DNA of 64,000 bases. Origin: Rhodoblastus sp963710275. GTDB taxonomy: Bacteria > Pseudomonadota > Alphaproteobacteria > Rhizobiales > Beijerinckiaceae. Of this stretch, positions 1 through 10,004 are shown piece by piece (the first letter of the stretch is position 1; each line of letters begins with the position of its first letter). A program made the translations under genes and the position numbers. The stretch is taken from the NCBI GenBank assembly GCA_963710275.1, contig CAVPZS010000008.1:1488001-1552000 (forward strand). Reading direction: 5' to 3'. Below the pieces are notes generated by a model, which was given only the letters and a program-made list of their open reading frames with translations, was not told the origin of the DNA and did no database searches.

Positions 1-2
1 CC

Positions 3-344
3 GACAATTCGCTCGGGCTTGTCGCCTTCGGCGGCGCGCGCGGCGCATTGCGCCCGTCCGAACAGGCCTTTCTCGCCCTATTGGCGCGCGAGGCCTTCGA
101 GTCGGCCGAACGGATCGATTCTGACGGCGATGGCGGCAAGGCGGCGCCGATTCTCGGGCCGCGCGAAATCGAATGCCTGACCCTGCTGGTGCGCGGCCAT
201 TCGGATCGCCAGATTGGCGAGCTTTTAGGCATTAACGAAGCAACTGTCCGCTATCATCTTGGTATAACGAGAGAAAAATTTACGGCGCTGTCGCGCACCC
301 ACTTGGCGGCGCTCGCGGTGGCGCAAGGTTATGTGCATCTTTGA
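3..344 (+). CDS. LuxR-family transcriptional regulator, C-terminal part (5' end outside window)
   Basis: The frame is open from the window edge, so only the last 113 or so residues are seen. The C-terminus is a GerE/LuxR-type helix-turn-helix: a GPREIECLTLLVRGHSDRQI segment followed by LGINEATVRYHLGITREKF, with the usual Glu and the recognition-helix Thr-Val-Arg-His pattern. The stretch before it reads like the end of an autoinducer-binding or other sensory domain, but too little is present to say which. It likely binds DNA as a dimer. It ends 153 bases before a large autotransporter on the same strand, so it might regulate that gene, although LuxR regulators often act elsewhere. A TTG at 48 is an internal codon, not the start. 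Confidence 0.8.
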   Translation, partial: DNSLGLVAFGGARGALRPSEQAFLALLAREAFESAERIDSDGDGGKAAPILGPREIECLTLLVRGHSDRQIGELLGINEATVRYHLGITREKFTALSRTHLAALAVAQGYVHL

Positions 345-497
345 CTTTGGTCTCTGTTGCCGAATTGGCACAGCGAGGGGAAGTTTTCACTGCAAATCCG
401 CTAAAATCGTTGTTTTCCTATCGGTTTCGATAGCGGGCTCCAGAGGATAGGCGTCTAGGCTTGCCGCAGAAATGTTTTTTCGGCTGAGGCGCCCACC

Positions 498-3400
498 ATG
501 ATTTCTTCAAAAACTCCTTCATACGCTGATCGTCTTTTCGCGCTGAACCGGTTCCGTCGTGTGCTTCTCGCTGGGACCGCCTTTGTCGGTGTGACGCTCG
601 CGGGTCCCGCATGGGCGGTTTGTGCTGCGGGAGTGTCGGGTGTCGCCGGCGGCGCCGGAGCCGGAAGCACGGGCGGAGCCGGCGGCTCCGTGGTATGCGG
701 AAAGCCAGGGGCGGGCTCCGCCGGGGTCGGAACTGGAGCCGGCGCCGGAGGAGCGGCGGGTACGAGCGGCTCCAACTACACGACAGGCGCGACAATCAAC
801 GGGACCGTGACCGGAGGCGCAGGCGGGAAGGGTGGCGCCAATGATGGCTCCGGCACTGACGCGGGCGGCGGCGGCGCCGGTGGAACCGGCGCTTCCGTCT
901 CTGCGGCAATCACGCTCTCCAACAGTGGGACGCTGACCGGCGGCGCTGGCGGGAACGTCTCGACGGCTCCGCCGGTCCTCGCCAATGGCACCAATGGCGG
1001 CGGCGGCGGCGGCGCGGGAGGCATCGGACTTTTTGTCTGGGGCGGCGCAGCAACGATCACAACCTGGCCGGCGCCACGATCAAAGGCGGCGCCAGCGGTT
1101 GGGGCTACGGCGGCGACACCGGCTCGGGTGGCATCGGCGTGCAGATCATTGGCGGCGCGCTGGACAATTCCGGCGCAGTCGCCGGCGGCGCTTCCGCATC
1201 CGCCTTTAGCGCCGGGATTTCGGTCGGCGGTGGCGGAGCCGGCGTTCAGGGCGTGTTGACGACTGTGTCCAACAATGGCGGCGCCGACGATCACCGGCGG
1301 CGCTGGCGGCGTTGGGGCGTACGGCCCCTACTACAACTCTCCGGTTCCGGCGACGCAGGGAGGGGCGGGTGGCGCAGGCGGCGACGGCGTCGCGCTGACC
1401 AGCAGCACATTGACGAACGCCGCGTCGATCACCGGCGGCGCCGGCGGCGCCGCCGGCACGGGCGGCACGGCGTACTTCGCGACCTCAAATCCGGGCGGCC
1501 TTGGCGGAACGGGCGGGGCCGGCGGAAACGGCGCGACCTTGAATGGCGGAACCGCCAGCAATAGCGGTTCTATCGTCGGCGGCGCGGGCGGCGCAGGCGG
1601 CGCAGGCGGCAATGGCGGCTACAACACGAGCGGCTTGGGCGGGCCCGGAGGCCAGGGTGGAGTGGGCGGCCTGGGCGGCTCAGGCGTCAATGTCGCCAGC
1701 GCAACACTGACCAACAGCGGAAAGATCGCCGGCGGCGCCGGCGGCGGCGCGGGCGCCGCAGGCTCGGGCGGCGCGGGCAGCAACGCCACCTATGGTCCCG
1801 CAGGCGCTGCGGGGACCGTCGGCCTTGGCGGCGCGGGCGTCACCGGCTCCGACGCGACCATCGTCAATTCCGGAACCATCGCGGGCGGTCTGGCTGGCGA
1901 CGGCGTGACCCGGTCGGCGGCGCTGGCCTTCACCGGGGGCGCCAACACATTGACGACATTGGGCTCCGGCGCGCTGACTGGCGGCATCAATATCGCTGCC
2001 GGTTCGCTGACTTTCGACCAGACCGCGACCGGGGCAAGTTCTGCCTCCTATGGCAACGTCATTTCCGGCGCCGGCGCGGTCGCCGTCAACGGCGGCGCAA
2101 ACAGCGTGACCCTCACCGCCGCCAACACTTATGCCGGCGCGACGACGGTCAACACCGGAACCCTGCTCGTGAATGGCTCCCTGGCGAGCCCGACGACCAC
2201 GGTCAATAGCGGCGGCGCCTTGGGCGGTTCCGGCTCGATCGCCGGCGCGGTCACGGTGGCGAACGGCGGCGCGCTGATCGGCGCGACGGGCCAGGACTTG
2301 GCCTGGGTTCGCTGAACTTGAACAGCGGCGCCATTGTCGACGTAACTCTGGGCGCCCCTTCGTCGCCGCCCCTGTTTCAAGTCGCGGGCAACCTCACGCT
2401 GGGGGGAACGCTGAACGTCGCCGCCGCCGCCGGTTATGGCTTTGGCGTTTACAGCCTGTTCGATTACGGAGGAATTCTCACCAATAATGGCATGTCTGTC
2501 GCCGCTTTGCCCGCTGGCGATGTCGGTGTGATCCAGACCTCCGTCGCCAATCAGGTCAATCTCGTCGTCTCTGCCTATGTTGCGCCGACGATTTAGTTCT
2601 GGAATGGCGCGACCACCTCCCCGACGGGGACGATCGTTGGCGGCGCGGGAACCTGGACCGCCGGCCCGGCGACCAACTGGACCGATTCCGCCGGCGCGAC
2701 CTCCAGCGCCTGGGCCGGCAATTTCGCAGTGTTCCAGGCCGCAAGCGGAGCCGCCGTCACGGTCGACGCAAGCGCCGGAGGGGTTTCGACGACTGGCATG
2801 CAGTTCATTGGGACGGGCTGGAGCGTCAATGGCGCGCCGATCACCCTCGATGGCTCTGCCGGCCAGACGACCATCCGCGTCGGTGACGGCTCCGCGGCCG
2901 GCGCCAATTATTCCGCAACCATCGGCTCGACGCTGACCGGCTCGACCCAACTGGTCAAGACTGATCTCGGAACGCTCACTCTCGATGGGGCCAACACTAT
3001 TCCGGCGGCACGGCGATATCTGCGGGAACGCTGACCGTCGCCCATTCCACAGCCGGCGCCATCGACGCCTTGGGCGCCGGCGCGATCACGTTCACCGGGA
3101 CGGGCGTGCTTGATTTCAGCGTCACCGGAACGCTGGCCAATACGATCAATGTCAATACCGGCGTCTCGGCGACGCTTGGCGCGCAGGCGGGCCAGACGCT
3201 GACGCTGAACGGCGCGTTCAATTACAACGGCGGCGCCGGTACGATTCTGCATTTCGGTTCGGCGACCGATGCCGGAACCGTCGTCGCCAATATGTCCTCG
3301 GAAGCGTCGCGTCGGGCGGCGCCGTGTCGATCGACGGCGGCGTGCTGAAGATCGGCAGCGCTTTCGCCGGGGCGGCCTATCTCCCCACCACGACAGCGCT

Positions 3401-6054
3401 GCCGGTGACGATCAACGCCGGCGGAACCGTGGACCTCAACGGCTTCAACGCCTCGCTCAACGCCGTCACCAGCGCCAGCGCGGGAACGATCACCGATACC
3501 GGGGCTGTGACGGCCCTGGTGTCTTCGGCCGCGACCGCTCAGACCTTCAACGGAACGCTGGCCGGCGCGCTCACGCTTATCGTCAACGGTCCGGGAACGC
3601 TGACCCTGACCGGCGCCAACAGCTATGCCGGCGGAACCGCGCTGACAAGCGGAACCCTCGCCGTCGGTAACAGCCTGGCGCTTGGCGCGGGCGCGCTGAA
3701 CATGGCGAACGGCACGACGCTGCAATTTACCGCGCCGGGCCTCACGCTCGCCAACGCCATCGCATTCGGCGTTGGCGGCCCGAACATCGACACCGGCGCC
3801 AATACCGAAACGATTTCGGGCGTCATCTCCGGCAATGGCGGCGTGCTCGACAAATACGGCACGGGCACGCTGATCCTGACCGGCGCCAACACCTATTCCG
3901 GCGGAACCAACATTCACGCCGGCACGATCGGCGTCGGCAATAATGCGGCGCTTGGCGCGGGGACGCTGGCCATGGTGTCCGAAACGCAACTGCAATTCCA
4001 ATCGAACGTCAGTCTCGCCAACGCCATCACCTTGGCGTCCGGCGCGGAATATATCCAGACCGGCGCCTCTACGGGAACGCTTTCGGGTCTGATTTCGGGT
4101 TCCGGCGCGCTGGTCGTCAATGGAACGGGCAATTTGATCCTGCCGAACGCCAACACATTTTCCGGCGGCGTCCAACTCGACACGGTCGGCCTGACACTCG
4201 AAGTCGGCAACAGCCAATCGCTGGGCACGGGCCAGCTGATCATGGCGACCGGCACGACGCTGCAATTCACCGCGCCCAATCTCAATCTCGCCAATAATGT
4301 CGAACTCGTCGGCGGCGTCGAACCGACGATCGATACGGGCGCCTTCACCGAAACCATGTCGGGCGTCTTCACCGGCTCAGCCCCTCTGACCAAGATCGGC
4401 TCCGGCGCACTGATCCTGACCGGCCAAAGCCCGACCTATAACGGCCCGACCGAAGTCTCCGTCGGAACGCTGGTCGTCAACGGCTCGCTCGCCGGTTCGG
4501 CCGTCAAGGTCGACAGCGGCGCGACGCTCGGCGGCTCGGGAACGGTCGGCGCGATCAATGCGCTCGGCGGGGCGACCGTAGCCCCCGGCGTCCTGACCCC
4601 GTTCTCGACCCTGTCCTCCACCGGCGCCGCTGACCTTCAACGCCGGTTCGACCTTCCTCGTCAACATCAACGCCGCCGGGCAGAGCGACAAGCTGGCGAC
4701 ATCCGGCGCGGCGACGCTGAACGGCGGAACCGTCGCGGTCGCGGCGGCGGCGGGCGCCTATTCGCCTCTGACCAGCTACACGCTGATCACGGCGGCGGGC
4801 GGGGTCTCCGGGACTTTCGCGTCGCTTTCGACGCCGGCAAGCCTCGCCTTCCTGTCGCCCTATCTGAGCTATGACGCCGATGACGTCGACCTGCGCTTCA
4901 AGCAGATCGCGAATTTCGCGTCGGCGGCGCAAACGCCGAACCAGATCGCCACCGCCGCCGCGCTGCAAGCGCAGCCGATCGGCTCGCCGCTCTATAACGC
5001 CCTGATCGGCCAGACCGGCGCCGGCGCGCGCGCCGCCTTCGACGCGCTGTCGGGCGAAATCCACGCTAGCGCCGCCTCCAGCCGCCTTCGACGACTCCCG
5101 CCTGCCGCGCGAAGCCGTGCTCGGCCGGCTCGCCGATCCCTATGGCGCGCCGCCGTCGAGCGCCGCCGGCTTCGTCGCCTCGACCGCGCCGGTCTCCGAC
5201 CCGCTGTCCGGCAATCTTCTGACCGCCTGGGGGCAATTCTTCGGCGCGAGCGGCCATGTCAACGGCGACGGCAACGCCGCCGACCTCAACCGCTCGCTCG
5301 GCGGCTTCATTCTCGGCGTCGATCAGAGCCTCGACAATCGCTACCGCTTCGGCCTGACCGGAGGCTACACCCAGTCGGGCCTGAGCCTTCCTGCGCGGGC
5401 CTCCAGCGGCTCGCTCTACAGCTCCTTCGTCGGCCTCTACGGCGGCGCGACGTTCGACGCCCTCCAGTTGCGCGGCGGCGCGCTCTATGCCTTCAACCGC
5501 TTCGAAACCAGCCGGACCCCCGCCTTCCCCGGCCTCTACGACGCCGACAGTTCCGCCTATGGCGGCGGAACCTTCCAGGCCTTCGGCGAGGCCGGCTGGC
5601 GTCTGGCCATGGCCAATTTCGTCCGGCCGAGCTTTGTCGAGCCCTTCGTCGGTGTGATGGCGGAATTGATCCACACCAATGCTTTCACTGAGACCGGCGG
5701 CGCGGCGGCGCTCATCGGCTCGTCATCCTCTTATGGCTTCGGCGCGACAACCCTGGGAATGCGTTACGAATTCGGATTGTCGGACAGCCTGCCCCTGACG
5801 GCGCGTGGCCTGATCGGCTGGCGGCATGTATTTGGCGACGCGACGCCGACGTCTGTCCTGGCTTTCGCCAGCGCGCCCTCGACCTTGTTCTCGGTCGCCG
5901 GCGCGGCCGTCTATCGCGACGCGGCGATGATCGAGGCCGGCCTCGACTGGCGCGTGATCGGGCCAGGTGTCGCTCGGCCTGCTACTACTCCGGCGCGCTC
6001 AGCGGGCAAGGCGCGGACAACGGCGTCAAGGGCCGGTTCGAGGTACAGTTTTGA
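498..6054 (+). pseudogene. Autotransporter (type V) with Gly-rich passenger and C-terminal beta-barrel, multiply frameshifted
   Basis: The start at 498 has a GAGG element upstream and opens a signal peptide ending near residues 38-41 (GPAWA). The passenger first has a Gly/Ala-rich region (about 620-1900) with repeated GGAGG and NSG motifs, then autotransporter-associated beta-strand repeats of the GTLTLTGANxYSGGT type (about 2960-4430). A porin-like autotransporter barrel follows from about 5117 and ends at TGA 6052-6054 with the expected aromatic terminus (FEVQF). The family secretes its passenger through its own barrel to the cell surface, usually for adhesion. The frame changes near 1060, 1280, 2305, 3000, 3300, 4625, 5085 and 5965-5985, and there is an in-frame TAG at 2594-2596. 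Barrel and repeats stay conserved across the breaks, so either sequence errors or a very young pseudogene fits. Substrate and adhesion target are unknown. Confidence 0.75.
3596..4500 (+). repeat. Autotransporter passenger beta-strand repeats, three to four copies of about 265 bases
   Basis: Within the passenger, a block of about 88 residues recurs. The marker GT-LTLTGAN-YAGGT appears near 3596, GTLILTGANTYSGGT near 3866 and GNLILPNANTFSGGV near 4130. A degenerate fourth copy (ALILTGQSPTYNGP) lies near 4410. Each of the first three is followed by a VGN-SLGAG-L-M-TTLQF strand. These match the known passenger-associated transport repeats of large autotransporters, which form rungs of a beta-helix. 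Confidence 0.75.
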
Positions 6055-6214
6055 GGCGATCCAGGCTGTTCTGCCTCGAACGACCTGCGAATGGCGGCTT
6101 TGAGCCGTCGGCAATGGCGCCTGACAAATCCGACCAACGGCCGGAGAGTGTCATATTACGCATTCAATCGAAGCCGGGAATGGCCCCAGAGCGCCAATCA
6201 TTTGCTTTTGAACA

Positions 6215-7121
6215 CTAGATCGTCAAAAACCCCTCGCCGACCCTGACGCAGGCGCCGCCGACGCCGGCCTGGGTCAATTCGCCGCCGGCGACATGCAGGG
6301 TCAGCGCGATCAGGCTCGGGCGGCCCATCGCAAAGCCCTGTTCGATGACGATGGTGTGCTCGCCGTCATCGGGCCGCTCGTAGGCGCAGGCGACGGCCGC
6401 GAAGGCGCAGGCCGCCGAGCCCGTCGCGGGGTCCTCGCCGGCCCCGAGGCCGGGCACGAAGACGCGCGCGGAAACGTGATGCGCGGGGTCGGCGGTTTCG
6501 CGCGTGTAGACGCAGACCGCGGCGCGCTCCAAGCGGAAAATCGCGCCCAGGGCCTGGAGATCGGGCGCGAGGCGATGAAGGGCGGCGAGATTGGCCACGG
6601 GGACGAAGCCGAAGGGCAAGCCCGCCTGGGCGACCACCGGCCGATGCGCGCCAAAGCCGATGTCCCCGGGCGCCAGGCCAAGCGCTGCGGCGATTTTTTC
6701 CGGCGCTTGAGGAGCCGCGCCCAGTTCGGGCAGATTCGGGGCGATGAAATGGGCGCGCAGCGCGCCCTGGTAATGCGACACCTCGCAGCAGACCGGCCCG
6801 ATCTCTTCCTCCAGCACGACGCGCAGGGGCTGGCGGCCGATCATGTCCGGCGCGCGCAATTGCGCGATCAGGCAGGCGGCGCCCACCGTCGGGATGGCCG
6901 GCGAAAGGCAGCTCCATCGCAGGCGTGAAGATGCGCAGCCGCGCGGTATGCGCGGGGTCGCGCGGCCTGAGGACGAAGACCGTCTCCGACAGGTTGAATT
7001 CGCGCGCAATGGCCTGCATGCGCTCGGGGGCAAGGCCGTCGGCCTCGGGAACGACGGCGAGCGGATTGCCCGCCAGAGCGCGTTCGGTGAAGACGTCGAG
7101 CCTGTGATAGGCGAGACGCAT
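6215..7121 (-). CDS. PhzF-family isomerase/epimerase (one frameshift)
   Basis: The ATG at 7121 opens MRLAYHRLDVFTERALAGNP, the typical PhzF N-terminus in which the conserved region carries a catalytic Glu (here FNLSETVFV). The FAGHP motif is followed by a break at about 6891-6893, where GGG (CCC on the coding strand) shifts the frame; removing one base restores FAGHPTVGAA. The second half contains the conserved GEDPATGSAACAF motif. The family catalyses proton-transfer isomerisations of small metabolites (phenazine PhzF, trans-3-hydroxyproline-like substrates), and most members have unknown substrates. The start codon overlaps the TGA of pssA, so it is probably the third gene of a psd-pssA-phzF operon. 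That link says little about substrate. Confidence 0.8.
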
Positions 7122-7942
7122 CACGCCGTATCTTCGGGAGGCGCGGCGGCTTTTGCCGCGGCGTCCTGCGCCGACAGGCGGTTGAAGGCGCGGATCGAGA
7201 AGGGGATCATCGCCGAGATAGAGCAGGCTGAGCGCAATCAGCATCTGCATCGGGAAGGAGGCCAGCAGCACCAGCACCGAGGCGACGGCGAACAGCACGA
7301 GGATGAATTTCTCGCGCGGAACCCGGCCGATGCTCTTGCCCGAATAATGCGGAATGCGGCTCGCCATCAGCAGCGCGACGGCGATGACGTAGATCGCCTC
7401 CAGCGTGGCGAGGCGCGGCGTGACCGGCGCGTCCAGCGTCATGTGCAGATAGAGCGGCAGCAGCACGACAATGGCGCCGGCGGGCGCCGGCATGCCGGTG
7501 AAGAATTTCCCCATCCAGGCGGGCTTGTCGGGATCGTCGATCATCACGTTGAAGCGCGCCAGCCGCAGCGCCGCGGCGATGGCGAAGAACAGCACCGCCA
7601 CCCAGCCGAACGTCTTCAGCACGCTCAGCGACCAGAGATAGAGCACAAGGCCGGGCGCGACGCCGAAATCGATGAAATCGGCCAGCGAATCGAGCTCGGC
7701 GCCGAAACGCGACGAGCCCTTCAGCGCCCGCGCGATGCGGCCGTCGATCCCGTCGAGCACGGCGGCGACGACAATGGCCAGGACCGCGATCTCGAACTTG
7801 CCTTCGATGGCGAAGCGGATCGCCGTCAGGCCCGCGCAAAGCGCCAGCAGAGTCACGACATTGGGGACGACGAAGCGCAAGGGCAGGCCGCGCAGGCCGC
7901 GCGGCTTGAACTTGGCGCGGACGGGACGGGCTGGTCGTCCAT
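7121..7942 (-). CDS. pssA: CDP-diacylglycerol-serine O-phosphatidyltransferase (two frameshifts)
   Basis: It makes phosphatidylserine from CDP-diacylglycerol and serine in the inner membrane. The CDP-alcohol phosphatidyltransferase signature is complete: DGRIAR, eight residues, then GAELDSLAD, which matches DGx2ARx8Gx3Dx3D. Several hydrophobic helices follow. The ATG at 7942 lies one base after the psd stop, but the frame must shift within about 20 codons (a CCC/CCCC ambiguity near 7925) to reach the conserved VPNVVTLLALCAG. A second break near 7214 (CC on the plus strand) separates LSLLYL from AMIPFSIRAFNRLSAQ. Both are single-base changes. Together with the adjacent psd it forms the two-step route to phosphatidylethanolamine. 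Confidence 0.88.
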
Positions 7943-7943
7943 C

Positions 7944-8642
7944 TCAGCCGACCTTGTAATGGCGCTCAGGCTCCCCGGCGCGGAAATCGGCCAGCACGGT
8001 TTCGCCCGCGATGGTCCGCGTGCCCAGGCCGACGAGGATGCGGGCGCCTGCGGGCATGTAGACGTCGACCCGCGAGCCGAAGCGGATGAGGCCGAAACGT
8101 TCGCCGACGCCGAGGCTCTGGCCTTCCTGCACGAAGGAGACGATGCGCCGCGCGATCAGGCCGGCGATCTGCACCACGCCGAAGCGCCCGAGGGCGGAAT
8201 CGATGATCATGCCGTTGCGCTCATTGTCCTCGCTCGCCTTGTCGAGGTCGGCGTTGACGAACAGGCCCGGCTTGTAGGCGATGCGCGAAATGCGGCCGGT
8301 CACCGGCGCGCGGTTCACATGGCAGTCGAAGACATTCATGAAGACGCAGACGCGCGTCATCGGCTCGGCGCCGAGGCCGAGCTCGGCCGGCGGCGCGAAA
8401 TTTCCGATGGAGCAGATGACGCCGTCGGCCGGCGAGACCACCAGCCCGTCGAGCACCGGCGTGACGCGCGCGGGATCGCGGAAGAAATAGGCGCACCACA
8501 ATGTGGCGAAGCCGCCGAGCCAGCCAAGCGGCTCCCAGACCCAGTGCAGAACCAGCGCGACGATCGCGAAAAGGGCTATGAAGATATAGCCTTCGGGATG
8601 GATGGGGGTGATCTGCTTGCGGATCGAGTTGAAGATCGACAT
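7944..8642 (-). CDS. psd: Phosphatidylserine decarboxylase proenzyme, short (archaeal-type) form
   Basis: It decarboxylates phosphatidylserine to phosphatidylethanolamine. At 232 residues it has the length of the short PSD class. Two N-terminal hydrophobic segments (about residues 20-45) anchor it, followed by the conserved YFFRDP, SPADG and NVFDCHVNRAP motifs. The RFGSRVD segment near residue 195 contains the Gly-Ser pair at which the proenzyme cleaves itself to form the pyruvoyl group. It is intact and first in the psd-pssA-phzF series, one base before the pssA start, consistent with co-transcription. The ATG at 8642 is the start that gives the usual SIFNSIRKQITPIHPEG terminus. Confidence 0.95.
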   Translation of the reverse strand: MSIFNSIRKQITPIHPEGYIFIALFAIVALVLHWVWEPLGWLGGFATLWCAYFFRDPARVTPVLDGLVVSPADGVICSIGNFAPPAELGLGAEPMTRVCVFMNVFDCHVNRAPVTGRISRIAYKPGLFVNADLDKASEDNERNGMIIDSALGRFGVVQIAGLIARRIVSFVQEGQSLGVGERFGLIRFGSRVDVYMPAGARILVGLGTRTIAGETVLADFRAGEPERHYKVG

Positions 8643-8763
8643 GGGGACTGGGCACTCGTGCTGGGAGCGATATTGCGCGCTTCTTATGGCGCAAAATCAC
8701 GGCAAAGTCACGCTTCGAGCCTGCCCCAGCGAACCTGCCCCCTTGCGAGCATTCAGACCGGCA

Positions 8764-9708
8764 TCAGAGTTCCGCCTTGGTGAACAGCTCGCGCAGGGCC
8801 GCGGGCGGCGCGGCGACCTCCTGCTTCAGGAAAGCCGCCAAGGCGCGCTCGGGCGGGGTCAGGGCGCCGTCGCGCGTGAGATGGGCGACGAGCCAGGCCG
8901 TCTCGCCCGCGTCGATCTGCTCGGCGGAGGCCCTTTCGCGCTCGTCGGCCTGCAATTCGGCCTCGATGCGGGCGTCGCAACGCTCGTCGACGCTTGCCAG
9001 ATCCTCGGGGCTGGGAATGGCGAGATTGCTGAACATGGAGTGGAGGAAGCCGCCGAATCCCTCCGGCTTTTCGTCTTCGAACTTTTCCAGCTGCAACTCG
9101 TCGGCGACGCTGGGCGTGCCGTGGAAGGCGATCCCCATCAGGTAATTGCCCACGGCCTTGGCGAAAAACCCGTCGAATTCAGGGTCGTTCCCATGTCCTG
9201 AGGTGGCGTGGGCGATGCGGAACAGGGCTTCGGCCTCGTCGCGGGTCACATGCTGCGACGAGCCTTCGTCGGTGGCGAACACCGCTTCGCGCAGGGCCTC
9301 GGTGTCGGCTGGCCGGATGACGCCCGCGGGATGGTCCGGCGCGCCCTCGACGATCGCCTTCTCGAGTTCGGCGAGGCAGAAGGCGGAGAGCGCCGGCGGC
9401 GTCGAGACCGCATAGCGCATCACCTGGGTCAAGAGCTGGAACTCGACCGTGACGGGGAGTTTGCGCCCGCGCACCGCCGCGATCAGCCAGTCGGCGTCGG
9501 CGGCCTGAATATATTCCGGCGGATCGGCCTGGTTGACCAGCAGGTCGATGGCGATATCGCAGAGCAGTTGCGCAAATTCCGGGCCGGCGCCGTCATGGGC
9601 GAGCGCCAGTTCGAATTCGGCGCGGGAAACCTTGTCCTTGGCGTAAATCTGGCGCCGCAGGGCGGCAATGCCTTCGTCGGCGACACGATGACCGAAAGGA
9701 ATATTCAT
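8764..9708 (-). CDS. Conserved-looking cytoplasmic protein of unknown function, acidic
   Basis: This intact 314-residue protein has no signal peptide or membrane helix. It is rich in Glu, Asp and Ala and looks all-helical. I do not recognise a named family. Two similar acidic helical stretches are visible, IYAKDKVSRAEFELALAHD near residue 21 and FATDEGSSQHVTRDEAEALF near residue 145. Both pair a basic-acidic turn with a following helix, faintly like EF-hand or TerB-like repeats. The start at 9708 gives MNIPFGHRVADEGIAALRRQ. It stands alone between the psd operon and slyX, all on the minus strand, with gaps of 121 and 72 bases. No function is inferred. Confidence 0.7.
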   Translation of the reverse strand: MNIPFGHRVADEGIAALRRQIYAKDKVSRAEFELALAHDGAGPEFAQLLCDIAIDLLVNQADPPEYIQAADADWLIAAVRGRKLPVTVEFQLLTQVMRYAVSTPPALSAFCLAELEKAIVEGAPDHPAGVIRPADTEALREAVFATDEGSSQHVTRDEAEALFRIAHATSGHGNDPEFDGFFAKAVGNYLMGIAFHGTPSVADELQLEKFEDEKPEGFGGFLHSMFSNLAIPSPEDLASVDERCDARIEAELQADERERASAEQIDAGETAWLVAHLTRDGALTPPERALAAFLKQEVAAPPAALRELFTKAEL

Positions 9709-9780
9709 GACGCGACCCCGCGAAAAATAAATCTCCCCCTATTCCTGCATGCAAGACGTATATTTTGAGTAAAGCAACAA

Positions 9781-9990
9781 TCAGTAGTGCGGCGGCGGCG
9801 GCTCCGGCGCGGTCCGCGCGGGCGCCATCGATTGCATCTCGTCGCGCAGTCGCAGGACCTCGCGTTTCAGCGCGTCGATCTGCTTCCATTGCGCGGCGAC
9901 CGCATCGCTCAATTCGGTGATGGCGAGATCTTGATGGGCGCAATGCGCCTCCAGCGCGTCGATCCGCGCGCTATCGCCCGTGTCGGTCAT
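9781..9990 (-). CDS. slyX: SlyX-family small coiled-coil protein
   Basis: The protein has about 69 residues and reads MTDTGDSARIDALEAHCAHQ and onward, a continuous heptad-type coiled coil ending in a proline- and tyrosine-containing tail (EPPPPHY). That layout, with a terminal PPHY, is typical of SlyX proteins, whose role is unknown. I chose the ATG at 9990 because an AAGGA element lies about ten bases upstream; an ATG at 9999 is the alternative. It follows the mutL stop by 14 bases on the same strand and is probably translated from the same message. Confidence 0.8.
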   Translation of the reverse strand: MTDTGDSARIDALEAHCAHQDLAITELSDAVAAQWKQIDALKREVLRLRDEMQSMAPARTAPEPPPPHY

Positions 9991-10004
9991 TTTCGCCATT
10001 CCTT

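Noticed and set aside
365..385. TTGGCAC-AGCGAGGGG as a sigma-54 promoter before the autotransporter
   Set aside because: The -24 box looks right, but the -12 GC element (TTGCA/T) is absent at the proper spacing.
2594..2596. In-frame TAG read as a recoded amino acid
   Set aside because: No sign of recoding elements was seen, and several frame changes nearby make a base error the simpler explanation.
6843..8783. Long open frame on the plus strand across psd, pssA and phzF
   Set aside because: Its translation is Arg/His/Ala-rich without any domain, and it is antisense to three genes with catalytic motifs. High GC makes such open antisense frames common here.
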